This document shows positions 53,698 to 62,107 of a stretch of 64,000 bases of DNA, piece by piece; positions within the stretch are counted from its first letter, which is position 1, and the number at the start of each line of letters is the position of its first letter. A program made the translations under genes and the position numbers. The stretch lies in contig NZ_LIPG01000002.1 of assembly GCF_001905505.1 (NCBI RefSeq), forward strand, positions 124,001 through 188,000, in the 5' to 3' direction. The notes below the pieces were generated by a model. The model saw only the letters and a program-made list of their open reading frames with translations. It ran no database searches and had not been told where the DNA came from. Origin of the DNA: Streptomyces sp. CB02058 (lineage in GTDB: Bacteria; Actinomycetota; Actinomycetes; Streptomycetales; Streptomycetaceae).

Positions 53698-54782
53698 GCG
53701 AAGCGACGCAGGAACGCAACGGCACGCGGCAGCAGGTCCCGGCCGGTGAACGCCCGGGTCTCCGCCGGATGATCAGCAGGACGGTCCGTCGGCTGATACG
53801 TGCCGCAGCGCGGCCGGACCCCTGGAAGCGCGGCCCGGTGCTCGTGGCGCTCGCGCTGCTGCTGGGCCTGGCCATGCTGCTCCACGCGTGGATCCCGAAC
53901 CGGATCTGGAACCTCGGCAGCCTGGTGGAGACCGCTCTGCCGTGGCTCGGCCTGTTCGTGCCGGTGCTGCTGGCCCTGGCGCTGTGGCGCCGCTCCGCCT
54001 CCGCGGTGGCCGCGCTGCTGCTGCCGGTCGTCGTGTGGACGTCCCTCTTCGGCGGTCTGCTCGGCGACAGGTCCCACCCGGGCGGCGACCTCGTCGTGGC
54101 CGGCCACAACGTCGGCGCGGACAACACCGACCCTGCGGGCACCGCCCGCGACCTGGTCTCCTCGGGCGCGGACGTGCTGGGCCTGATGGAGCTGGACCGG
54201 AGGGACGTCGGCACGTACGAGAGGGAGCTGGCAAAGGCGTATCCGCACCACACGGTGCTGGGCACGGTCGGGCTGTGGAGCAGGCTGCCGCTGTCGGACA
54301 CCCGTGCGGTCGACACCGCGATGGACGCCGGACCGCTGGGCGACAGCAAGCCGGCCGACGTCAAACTGGCCTACAACCGGGGCCTGCGCACCACGGTGGC
54401 CACGGAACACGGGCCGCTGGCGGTGTACGTGGCGCACCTGGGGTCCGTACGCGTGAATCCCCGGGCGGGCTTCTGGACGGCCTCCCGGGACAGGAACGCG
54501 CAGGCGCTCGCCGAGGTGCTCGCCGCCGAGAAGAGCGAGCGGGTGGTGCTGCTCGGCGACATGAACGGCACCACGGACGACCGCGCGCTGGACGGCATCA
54601 CCTCGCAGATGCGCTCCGCCCAGGAAGAGGCGGGGGACGGCTTCGGATTCACCTGGCCCGCGCGGTTTCCCGTGGTGCGGATCGACCAGATCCTCGTCAG
54701 GGGAGTGAAGGCGGAGAGTTCCTGGGTGCTGCCGTCGACCGGCAGCGACCACCGGCCGGTTGCGGCCGAAATCGGTTGGTGA
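53694..54782 (+). CDS. membrane-anchored endonuclease/exonuclease/phosphatase-family protein
   Basis: A 362-residue protein. The cytoplasmic start is basic (RRMISRTVRRLIRAAARPDPWKRG). Three hydrophobic segments follow (about residues 45-120). The C-terminal domain is of the EEP superfamily: VVAGHNVGADNTDPAGTARDL with the first Asn, VLGLMELDRRD with the metal-binding Glu, VYVAHLGSV, VVLLGDMNGTTDD and STGSDHRPVAAEI with the SDH motif. Substrate may be phosphodiesters or phospholipids. The GTG overlaps the kinase stop, so it is part of the two-component operon and probably linked to its response. Confidence 0.88.
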   Translation: MSEATQERNGTRQQVPAGERPGLRRMISRTVRRLIRAAARPDPWKRGPVLVALALLLGLAMLLHAWIPNRIWNLGSLVETALPWLGLFVPVLLALALWRRSASAVAALLLPVVVWTSLFGGLLGDRSHPGGDLVVAGHNVGADNTDPAGTARDLVSSGADVLGLMELDRRDVGTYERELAKAYPHHTVLGTVGLWSRLPLSDTRAVDTAMDAGPLGDSKPADVKLAYNRGLRTTVATEHGPLAVYVAHLGSVRVNPRAGFWTASRDRNAQALAEVLAAEKSERVVLLGDMNGTTDDRALDGITSQMRSAQEEAGDGFGFTWPARFPVVRIDQILVRGVKAESSWVLPSTGSDHRPVAAEIGW

Positions 54783-54809
54783 AGGCGGGGGGAGCGATAG
54801 CGTCGCGCC

Positions 54810-55664
54810 ATGGATCTGTCCGCCCTGCTCGCCCGCGCCGACGGCCCCGTCACCAGGAGCCGGCTCGTCGATGATCTGACGGCGCTCGGTCTCGGCGCGG
54901 GCGATGTCGTCATGTTCCACACGCGGATGTCCGCCATCGGTTATGTGGCGGGCGGCCCCCCGACCCTCATCGGCGCCCTGCGGGACGTCGTGGGGGAGCG
55001 GGGGACCCTGATGGTGACCTGCGGCTGGAACGACGCCCTGCCGTACGGCTTCAGTGAGTGGCCGGGGCCCTGGCAGGACGCCGTGCGCGCCGAACACCCG
55101 CCGTACGAACCGGAGTCGAGCGAGGCGGACCACGACAACGGCCGCCTCCCCGAGGCGCTGCGCCGTTGCCCGGGGGCCGTCCGCAGCAGGCACCCCGATG
55201 TGAGCCTGGCCGCGCTCGGGCCGGCGGCCACCGCGCTGACGGCCGGCCACCCGTGGGACGACCCGCACGGGCCCGGCAGCCCGCTGGCCCGGCTGGTCGA
55301 GCTGGGCGGCAGGGTGCTGATGCTGGGGGCCCCGCTGGAGACCCTCACCCTCCTGCACCACGCCGAGGCGCTCGCCGACGCGCCGGGCAAGCGGTTCGTG
55401 GAGTACGAGCAGCCGGTCCTGGCCGACGGCCGCCGCGTCTGGCGCCGCTTCCGCGACATCGACTCCTCGGGCGGGGCCTTCGACTACTCCGCTGTGACGC
55501 CCGGGGGCCAGGACCCGTTCGAGACGATCGTCCGGGACATGCTGGCCGCCGGAATCGGACGCCGGGGCAGCGTGGGAGCGGCCGACAGCCACCTCTTCGA
55601 AGCCGGTGAGGTCCTGGAGTTCGGCCTCACCTGGATTCACGAGAAGCTGGGCGGCGCCCGCTGA
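54810..55664 (+). CDS. aminoglycoside 3-N-acetyltransferase (AAC(3)) family
   Basis: A 284-residue acetyl-CoA-dependent enzyme. LTALGLGAGDVVMFHTRMSAIGYVAGGPPTLIGALRDVVGERGTLMV, given by its core, is the AAC(3) N-terminus. EALRRCPGAVRSRHPDVSLAALG and GGRVLMLGAPLETLTLLHHAEALAD, holding catalytic-region His, are the family signature. Members include resistance enzymes and cryptic chromosomal genes. No aminoglycoside cluster is nearby. TAGCGT (54798-54803) ends six bases before the ATG without a ribosome site, so the message may be leaderless. Confidence 0.9.
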   Translation: MDLSALLARADGPVTRSRLVDDLTALGLGAGDVVMFHTRMSAIGYVAGGPPTLIGALRDVVGERGTLMVTCGWNDALPYGFSEWPGPWQDAVRAEHPPYEPESSEADHDNGRLPEALRRCPGAVRSRHPDVSLAALGPAATALTAGHPWDDPHGPGSPLARLVELGGRVLMLGAPLETLTLLHHAEALADAPGKRFVEYEQPVLADGRRVWRRFRDIDSSGGAFDYSAVTPGGQDPFETIVRDMLAAGIGRRGSVGAADSHLFEAGEVLEFGLTWIHEKLGGAR

Positions 55665-55673
55665 CGGACCCGC

Positions 55674-56540
55674 TCAGCCGGCGGACCGCTCCACCGGAAT
55701 CCACAGCTGCGCGTCCCCCCGCGCCCCGCCCTCGGAGAGCCGCACGCTCAGGATCTCGGGCCCTGGCCTGCTCCCGTACGGATTCGACGGGAACCACTGC
55801 GTGAACACGTCCCTCCACATGTACTGGAGCGACTGGGGGAACGGCCCGGAGTCCTCGAAGACGGCCCACAGGCCCGCCGGGACGTCGAGGGAGTCCAGGT
55901 CGTCGGGCACCTCGGCGTCCGACACCACCCCGTGGTAGTAGTCGAGTTCGGTCCCCTCCGCGCGGCTCGGGTCGAGCTGGTCGCTGACCCCGACGATCCC
56001 GGCGGGCTCCTGGTCGGCCAGCGCGGCGACGCGTTCCAGCGTCTCGGGGGCGATGGACCGGATGAACTCGGCGATCGCCGGATTCGCCCCTTCGTGGACG
56101 AGCGGTACGCGCACCTTCTTCCCGATGACCCGGAACGCGTCCTTGTCCACGATCCTGTATCGCATGCTGCTGCTCCCTTCGATGACGAGGCGGAAGGACA
56201 TCCGGGGCTGGGAGTTGAGTGCCGCACCGGTCCGCCGGGCCTCGCCCGGTCCCACACCGTGCATGGTGCGGAACGCCCGGGCGAAGGCCTCGCCCGAGCC
56301 GTAGCCGTAGCGCGTCGCGATGTCCAGCAGCGTCCGCCCACCGGCGAGCACCTCGGCGCCCGCCACGGTCAGCCTCCTGCGCCGGATGTACTCCGACAGC
56401 GGGAGACCGGCCAGCGCGGAGAACATCCGCCGGAAGTGGTACTCCGACGTCATCGCGATGCGGGCAAGGCCCGCCACGTCGACCGGCTGGTCGAGGTGGG
56501 ACTCGATGTGCTCCATGGCCTGGTTCAGCCGGTCCAGCAT
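55674..56540 (-). CDS. AraC-family regulator with GyrI-like effector domain
   Basis: A 288-residue regulator. The N-terminal double HTH is AMEHIESHLDQPVDVAGLARIAMTSEYHFRRMFSALAGLPLSEYIRRRRL, given by its core, and GYGSGEAFARAFRTMHGVGPGEAR. The C-terminal 150 residues (SFRLVIEGSSSMRYRIVDKDAFRVIGKKVRVP) form a GyrI/Rob-like small-molecule binding domain. This layout resembles multidrug-sensing regulators such as BltR- or Rob-like proteins. AAGGAG precedes the ATG. It is convergent with the AAC(3) gene, 9 bases apart. Confidence 0.9.
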   Translation of the reverse strand: MLDRLNQAMEHIESHLDQPVDVAGLARIAMTSEYHFRRMFSALAGLPLSEYIRRRRLTVAGAEVLAGGRTLLDIATRYGYGSGEAFARAFRTMHGVGPGEARRTGAALNSQPRMSFRLVIEGSSSMRYRIVDKDAFRVIGKKVRVPLVHEGANPAIAEFIRSIAPETLERVAALADQEPAGIVGVSDQLDPSRAEGTELDYYHGVVSDAEVPDDLDSLDVPAGLWAVFEDSGPFPQSLQYMWRDVFTQWFPSNPYGSRPGPEILSVRLSEGGARGDAQLWIPVERSAG

Positions 56541-56635
56541 CCCGGACTCCTTCCTTCACACCAGCTCACGCTAGGGAGGACCCACCTTGCCCGACCCGAC
56601 ATCCTGTGCCCGATGCGGTCGGGTACGGGCGCGGT

Positions 56636-57706
56636 TCAGGGGGTGTCGCGCAGGGTCAGGACGTAGGCCGCGGTGAGGGCCACGGCACGGTCCCCGTCGT
56701 GCGACAGCTCCTCCAGCGCGCGGGACGCCGTCGGGCCCGGGATGTCCGCGAGCGCCTGGGCGACCCTGCGGCGTACGGACGGAGGGGCGGCGCCGTGCGT
56801 GAGACGCCGGACCAGCGCGGCGGCGATCTCGTCGGACAGCGCCGGCGCGGTCCCGTCCGACGGTGCGGCGGGGGTGCCGTCGTCCGGAGTCGCGGGCGGC
56901 GGGCGGTTCGCCAAGGTGCCCAGCACATCGGCCGCGTCCACGTCGTTCACCCCGTCCACGACCATGCCGACGAGCGTGGGGACCGCGTCGGCGTCCCCCC
57001 GCGCCCCGAGCGCCAGAGCCGCGCACCGGCGGACCACGACGTCGGAGTGGCCGAGGGCGCCCCGCAGCAGCCCGGCCGCTGCCCCACCCGGGATCGCGGC
57101 GAGGGACCGGGCGGCGCGTTCGCGCACGGCGGCGGACGGTGAGCCGAGGCCCTCCGCCAGCAGCGCCGGTCCCTCGTCGCCCGACTGCGCCAGGGCCCAC
57201 CGGAGGGCTCCTGCGACGTTCGGGTCGCTCTCGCCCAGGGCCGCCTCGGCCAGGGCTTCCACCGGCACCGGAGCCTCCTCGGCCGCCTCCAGGGCCGCGC
57301 GCTGGCGCTTCCCCGCGCTCTTCGACCCCAGCCCTTGCAGGAGCGCGACGGTCTGGAGCACGTCCTCCCAGCCGGCGGGTCCGGCGGCGCCGATCCGGCC
57401 GAGCCGGGTGAGCAGGGCCTCCTCGGCCGCGATGCGTTCCCGGGTCCGCCGGATCAGGTCGTCGACGAGCTTCGAGGGTGCGAAGCCGGGATCGTCCAGC
57501 GCCTGTCCCACCTCGCGCAACGACAGCCCCAGCGACCGCAGGCTCTCGATGTGGAAGACGCGCCGGATGTCCTCGCCGGAGTACGAACGGTAGCCGCCGC
57601 CGGTGCGTCCCTCGGGGCGCACCAGGCCGAGCGACTCGTAGTGCCTGAGCATGCGGGCGCTGACCCCGGACCGCCGTGCCACCTCGCCGATCAACACACC
57701 CGTCAT
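56636..57706 (-). CDS. MerR-family regulator fused to HEAT-like repeats
   Basis: A 356-residue protein. Residues 1-110 are a MerR domain: VLIGEVARRSGVSARMLRHYESLGLVRPEGRTGGGYRSYSGEDIRRVFHI, given by its core, then the dimerisation helix. Residues 145-350 are degenerate HEAT-like helical repeats (EEAPVPVEALAEAALGESDPNVAGALRWALAQSG, PSAAVRERAARSLAAIPGG, SDVVVRRCAALALGARGD). HEAT repeats usually bind proteins or polyanions and are unusual in MerR regulators. ATG follows AGGAGGG and overlaps the stop of the upstream HEAT-repeat gene (ATGA). Confidence 0.88.
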   Translation of the reverse strand: MTGVLIGEVARRSGVSARMLRHYESLGLVRPEGRTGGGYRSYSGEDIRRVFHIESLRSLGLSLREVGQALDDPGFAPSKLVDDLIRRTRERIAAEEALLTRLGRIGAAGPAGWEDVLQTVALLQGLGSKSAGKRQRAALEAAEEAPVPVEALAEAALGESDPNVAGALRWALAQSGDEGPALLAEGLGSPSAAVRERAARSLAAIPGGAAAGLLRGALGHSDVVVRRCAALALGARGDADAVPTLVGMVVDGVNDVDAADVLGTLANRPPPATPDDGTPAAPSDGTAPALSDEIAAALVRRLTHGAAPPSVRRRVAQALADIPGPTASRALEELSHDGDRAVALTAAYVLTLRDTP

Positions 57707-58371
57707 CCCTCCTGGTCGTTCCCGCCCAGGGCCACGATGCGCTTCGCCTCCTCGATCGCGAACTCGAATCCGGCATCCGGGTCGCGCAACAGCCTCTCCG
57801 TCGCGATCGCATGCTGCCGCACCCGGGGGCCGGGAGCCGTCCTCGCGGCCCGGAGCGTCTCCACGATCACCTCACCGAGGGCGACCAGCGCCCGGCTCAG
57901 GCTGAGCTGCGTCCGGCGCCCGCCGCGCCCGAGCTGTGTCGCCAGCACGGTGGCCAGGCCGTGCTCGCCCCCCTCGGGCACGAGCACGACGGCCGCGCGC
58001 CAGGCGCTCCGCGCCACCTCGTCGTCGGCGTCGGTCAGCAGGGCCCGGGTGATCGACGGCCACGCCCGCCGGTCCCCGATCTTCGACAGGGTGTGCAGGG
58101 CCTGGCTCCGCGCCTGCGCGGTCTCCGAGCCGAGCTCGGAGACGAGCCCGGGGACCGTCACCGACGGCTCGTGGCGGGTGAGCGCCCAGGTGAGCAGTTC
58201 GCGCACCTGGAAGTCCGGCTCGACGGCGCACCGCTCGATGAGCGTGCCGACGTACCGCGCGTCCGGCGCCGTTCCGACCGCCATCGCCGCTCGCAGCCGT
58301 ACGGACGCGTCGCCGTCCTCCAGAGCCCGCAGGGCCTTCCCCGCGTCCGTGTCCTGCCGTGCCGTGGTCAT
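57703..58371 (-). CDS. HEAT-repeat protein partnered with the MerR-HEAT regulator
   Basis: A 222-residue soluble protein made almost entirely of HEAT-like helix pairs: ALRALEDGDASVRLRAAMAVGTAP, DFQVRELLTWALTRHEPSV, ETAQARSQALHTLSKIGDR and DDEVARSAWRAAVVLVPEGG. It has no enzyme motif. Similar to the C-terminal half of the adjacent MerR fusion, so it may bind the same partner or the regulator itself. The ATG at 58371 follows GAGGAGG. First gene of a two-gene operon with a MerR-type promoter and divergent from an MMPL exporter. Confidence 0.85.
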   Translation of the reverse strand: MTTARQDTDAGKALRALEDGDASVRLRAAMAVGTAPDARYVGTLIERCAVEPDFQVRELLTWALTRHEPSVTVPGLVSELGSETAQARSQALHTLSKIGDRRAWPSITRALLTDADDEVARSAWRAAVVLVPEGGEHGLATVLATQLGRGGRRTQLSLSRALVALGEVIVETLRAARTAPGPRVRQHAIATERLLRDPDAGFEFAIEEAKRIVALGGNDQEG

Positions 58372-58392
58372 CGGGACCACCTCCTCGGCCCC

Positions 58393-58423
58393 AGTGAAGA
58401 CGTTGTCACGGTGACAAGGTCAA
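58393..58423 (-). promoter_or_regulatory. MerR-type promoter with 19-base spacer
   Basis: On the minus strand TTGACC (58423-58418) and TTCACT (58398-58393) are 19 bases apart, the over-long spacing typical of MerR-controlled promoters. The spacer holds the perfect palindrome TTGTCACGGTGACAA (58403-58417). It lies just before the HEAT-MerR operon. Confidence 0.75.
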
Positions 58424-58586
58424 GCGGAGCAGGGGACCCGGGTTCCGCTCCTCCCTGGGGACGAGTGCGCGACCCGTGTCGTGCGGGAGCACGAGGCCGA
58501 AGTGCCGGTAGGCGCACGACGCCACCGAGGGCCCCTCCGGCGAGTCTTGGGACGTACCCCAGACCCGATGCGGAGATCTCAGACTC

Positions 58587-60815
58587 GTGGCTACCTTCTT
58601 GTATCGCATGGGCCGCGCTGCCTTCCGGCGGCGCTGGCTCGTGGTCCTCCTGTGGGCGGTGGTCCTCGGTGCCGCCGGAGCCGGGGCCGCCAAGGCGCCC
58701 ACCGCCGGTGACGACGGCACGTCCTTCATGCCCGGTATCGAGGCGCAGAAGGCCTTCGACCTCATCGGTGACCGCTTTCCGGGCGCGGACGCCGACGGAG
58801 CCGAGGCACGGATCGTGTTCATCGCCCCCGACGGGGAGAAGGTGACGGCGGCCGGGAACCGCGCCGCGATCGACACCCTGGTCGAGGAGGCCGCCGGGGC
58901 GCCCCAGGTCGCCGGTGCCGTGAGCCCGTTCCGGGCCGGTGCGGTGAGTGAGGACGCCTCGACGGCGTACGCCACCGTCAGCTACAAGGTCTCCGCCGGC
59001 GACCTCTCGGACGCCGACAAGGCGGCCATGGAGGACATCGTCGATCAGGCCCGCGAGATGGGCCTGACCGTGGAGGTGGGCGGTACCGCGCTCGCCACGC
59101 AGCCGGCCGCCGGCGGGGCGGGCGAGGTCATCGGCATCGGACTCGCCGCCGTCGTCCTGCTGATCACGTTCGGCTCCCTCGCGGCGGCCGGGCTCCCCCT
59201 GCTCACCGCCGTCATCGGGGTCGGGGTCAGCATGTGCGCGATCCTCGCCCTCGGCAGCGCCCTCGGGCTCTCCATGACCACCGGCACGCTCGCCTCGATG
59301 CTCGGCCTCGCCGTCGGCATCGACTACGCCCTCCTCGTGGTGTCCCGATACAGGGAGGAGCGCGGACACGGCCACGAGCCCCGGGAGGCCGCCGGGCTCG
59401 CCGTCGGCACAGCCGGTTCCGCCGTGGTCTTCGCCGGGCTCACCGTCGTCATCGCGCTGGCCGGACTGTCCGTGATCGGCGTGCCGATGCTGACGAAGAT
59501 GGGCCTCTGCGCCGCCGGGGCCGTCGTCGTCGGTGTCCTGGTCGCGCTGACGCTCGTCCCGGCCCTGCTCGGGATGTGGCCGGACGCCGTCCTGTCCCGC
59601 GCGGCGCGGCGGCGCGGCGCACCGGCCGCGCAGCACGTCGGGCGGAAGGACAACGGCGGCTCCCGCTGGGCCCGTTTCGTCCTGCGCCACCCCGTCGCCG
59701 TGCTGCTGACGTGCGTCGCCGGACTGGGTGTGCTCGCCCTGCCTGCCGTCGACCTGCAGCTGGGCATGCCGGGCGCCGAGGCCAAGCCGGTCTCCTCGAC
59801 GGAGCGGCGCGCCTACGACGCCCTCGCCGACGGCTTCGGCGCGGGCTTCAACGGCCCGCTGACGATCGTCACCGACGTCAGGGGCGCGGCCGACCCGAAG
59901 GCTGCCGCGGCGACGATCGCCGAGCGGATCGAGGGGACGGGCGGGGTCGTGTCCGTGTCCCCGCCGCAGTTCAACGCGCAGGGTGACACCGCGCTCTTCT
60001 CCGCCGTCCCGTCGACCGGGCCGAGTGCCGAACCCACCAAGGACCTCGTGCAGACCATCCGGGCCGAGCGGCCCGGACTGGAGGACACGACCGGGGCGAC
60101 CTTCGAGGTCACCGGCTCCACCGCGATGAACATCGACATCGCGCAGGCGCTCCAGGACGCCCTCGTGCCCTATCTGGTCGTGATCGTGCTGCTGTCCCTC
60201 GTGCTCCTGATGGTGGTCTTCCGCTCCGTGCTGGTGCCGGTCAAGGCCGCGGCGGGATTCCTGTTGTCGGTGCTGGCGTCGCTCGGTGCCGTCGTGGCCG
60301 TCTTCCAGTGGGGCTGGGGCGCCGAGCTGCTGGGGGTGGAGCAGGCCGGGCCGATCATGAGCCTGATGCCGATCTTCCTGGTGGGCATCGTCTTCGGTCT
60401 GGCCATGGACTACGAGGTGTTCCTCGTCGCCCGGATGCGGGAGGCGTACGTCCACGGGGACCGGCCCGCGCAGGCGGTCGTCACCGGCTTCCGGCACAGC
60501 GCCAGGGTGGTCGCCGCCGCGGCGGTGATCATGATCGCGGTCTTCTCCGGCTTCGTCGGGGCCGACGAGTCCATGATCAAGACCATCGGCTTCGGTCTCG
60601 CCGTGGCCGTGCTCTTCGACGCCTTCGTCGTGCGCATGGCCTTCGTGCCGGCGGTCCTCGCCCTGCTCGGGCACAAGGCGTGGTGGCTGCCCCGGTGGCT
60701 GGACAGGCTGCTTCCCCGCGTCGACATCGAGGGCACGGGACTCACCCGGGGACCGGTCGCGGGCCACGATGCCGCGGGCGCCGGCGCACGCCCGCAGGAA
60801 CCGGCCCGCACCTGA
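58587..60815 (+). CDS. MMPL-family RND transporter
   Basis: A 742-residue membrane exporter. Two halves each have one N-terminal helix, an external domain and five helices. GLAVGIDYALLVVSRYREERG and FGLAMDYEVFLVARMREAYV are the MMPL signatures with the proton-relay Asp-Tyr pairs. The actinobacterial MMPL family exports lipids, siderophores or antibiotics; the substrate here is unknown. The GTG start has no strong ribosome site. Divergent from the MerR-HEAT operon, which may regulate it. The C-terminus is short and soluble. Confidence 0.93.
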   Translation: MATFLYRMGRAAFRRRWLVVLLWAVVLGAAGAGAAKAPTAGDDGTSFMPGIEAQKAFDLIGDRFPGADADGAEARIVFIAPDGEKVTAAGNRAAIDTLVEEAAGAPQVAGAVSPFRAGAVSEDASTAYATVSYKVSAGDLSDADKAAMEDIVDQAREMGLTVEVGGTALATQPAAGGAGEVIGIGLAAVVLLITFGSLAAAGLPLLTAVIGVGVSMCAILALGSALGLSMTTGTLASMLGLAVGIDYALLVVSRYREERGHGHEPREAAGLAVGTAGSAVVFAGLTVVIALAGLSVIGVPMLTKMGLCAAGAVVVGVLVALTLVPALLGMWPDAVLSRAARRRGAPAAQHVGRKDNGGSRWARFVLRHPVAVLLTCVAGLGVLALPAVDLQLGMPGAEAKPVSSTERRAYDALADGFGAGFNGPLTIVTDVRGAADPKAAAATIAERIEGTGGVVSVSPPQFNAQGDTALFSAVPSTGPSAEPTKDLVQTIRAERPGLEDTTGATFEVTGSTAMNIDIAQALQDALVPYLVVIVLLSLVLLMVVFRSVLVPVKAAAGFLLSVLASLGAVVAVFQWGWGAELLGVEQAGPIMSLMPIFLVGIVFGLAMDYEVFLVARMREAYVHGDRPAQAVVTGFRHSARVVAAAAVIMIAVFSGFVGADESMIKTIGFGLAVAVLFDAFVVRMAFVPAVLALLGHKAWWLPRWLDRLLPRVDIEGTGLTRGPVAGHDAAGAGARPQEPART

Positions 60816-60832
60816 GCGAGCACACCCGCCAC

Positions 60833-60867
60833 GGGTCGCGGAGCCGCGTGCGACGGCTCCGCGGCCC
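60833..60867 (+). terminator. terminator after the MMPL gene
   Basis: GGGTCGCGGAGCCG and CGGCTCCGCGGCCC pair with one wobble around seven bases, followed by GGTTCTGT. Confidence 0.75.
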
Positions 60868-60913
60868 GGTTCTGTCACGATGACCGCATACGTCCTGACC
60901 TCGGAGAGCCGTG

Positions 60914-62107
60914 ATGAGCACCACCTGGCAGCGCCGGGCCATGAGCCGCCCCCGCACCACCGAGGTCATCACGCTCACGCTGCTGTTCGCCGTCGCCGTG
61001 TGCGGCGGTCTCCTCAGCCACTGGACCATGCCAGGTCCTCGCCTCCTGTGGCCCGCCGTCCTGCTGTCGGCGCTCGCCTGCGCGGCACTGACCCGGCGTC
61101 ACAGCCACCCCCTGCCCGTCTTGGCGGTGACCACGCTGTGCGCCGTCGCCGAGGGCGCGGTGGGGTACCTCATGACGCCCCTGCTGTTCAGCCCGTTGCT
61201 GGCCGCGCAGTACACCACCAGCCTGCGGACCAACCGTGTGACGGCCTGGAGCTGCGCGGTCGTGGCCGCGGCGGTGACGGTGGTTCCCGGCGCCTGGCAC
61301 ACCGAACTCCACAGCGGCTGGGTGATCGGCGTCGTCAACCCGGCGGCCTGGGTCCTGCTGTCGGCGGCCCTCGGAAGTTACGTACGCATCCGCCGCGAGT
61401 ACGCCGCCTCACGCATCGAGCACGCCGCCCGTGAACGCGAGGAGGAGGCCAGGCACCGTGTCGTCCAGGAACGCATGCGGATCGCCCGTGAGCTCCACGA
61501 CGTCGTCGCCCACCACCTCGCCCTGGCCAACGCCCAGGCGGGAACCGCCGCCCACCTCGCACGGACCGCCCCCGACCAGGCGTACGAGATCCTCGGCAAG
61601 CTGTCGGAGACCACCGCCGGCGCCCTGCGCGAGCTCAAGGCCACCGTCGGCCTGTTGCGCCAGGACTCCGACGCCGACGACGGCCTGGCCCCCGCACCCG
61701 GTCTGGAGCAGCTGCCCGACCTGGTCGCCGCCTGCGCCGCGGCCGGACTGGACGTCACCGTCACCGTGGAGGGGGAGCCGCGCCCGCTCACGCCGGGGCT
61801 GGGCCTGACGGCGTACCGGATCGTCCAGGAAGCCCTGACCAACGTCACCAAGCACGCGGTCACCCGCACCGCGTCGGTCGTGCTGTCCTACACCCCGCGC
61901 TCCCTGGCCGTCACGGTCACCAACGACACGGCTTCCACCGTCCCCGCGGACAGACCGGCACCCGGCCGGGGCTTCGGGCTCCTCGGCATGAGCGAGCGCG
62001 CGCTCGCCGCCGGGGGGACCTTCCACGCCGGGGCCCGCGCGGACGGCGGATTCGAGGTCAGCTGCACCCTGCCCCTGGACAGCCACGACGAAAGCGCCGC
62101 CCCATGA
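60914..62107 (+). CDS. NarL-type sensor histidine kinase
   Basis: A 397-residue kinase. Four to five membrane segments lie in residues 15-155 without a large external domain. The HisKA_3 dimerisation domain has ERMRIARELHDVVAHHLALAN with phospho-His H195. The ATPase domain has AYRIVQEALTNVTKHA and GRGFGLLGMSERALAAGGTF. ATG at 60914 follows GGAG by seven bases. It overlaps the start of the response-regulator gene by four bases (ATGA). Confidence 0.92.
   Translation: MSTTWQRRAMSRPRTTEVITLTLLFAVAVCGGLLSHWTMPGPRLLWPAVLLSALACAALTRRHSHPLPVLAVTTLCAVAEGAVGYLMTPLLFSPLLAAQYTTSLRTNRVTAWSCAVVAAAVTVVPGAWHTELHSGWVIGVVNPAAWVLLSAALGSYVRIRREYAASRIEHAAREREEEARHRVVQERMRIARELHDVVAHHLALANAQAGTAAHLARTAPDQAYEILGKLSETTAGALRELKATVGLLRQDSDADDGLAPAPGLEQLPDLVAACAAAGLDVTVTVEGEPRPLTPGLGLTAYRIVQEALTNVTKHAVTRTASVVLSYTPRSLAVTVTNDTASTVPADRPAPGRGFGLLGMSERALAAGGTFHAGARADGGFEVSCTLPLDSHDESAAP

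Noticed and set aside
58368..60878. 836-residue minus-strand frame opposite the MMPL gene
   Set aside because: Its Gly/Arg/His/Asp-rich composition is the mirror of the MMPL coding strand; the MMPL motifs are clear on the plus strand.
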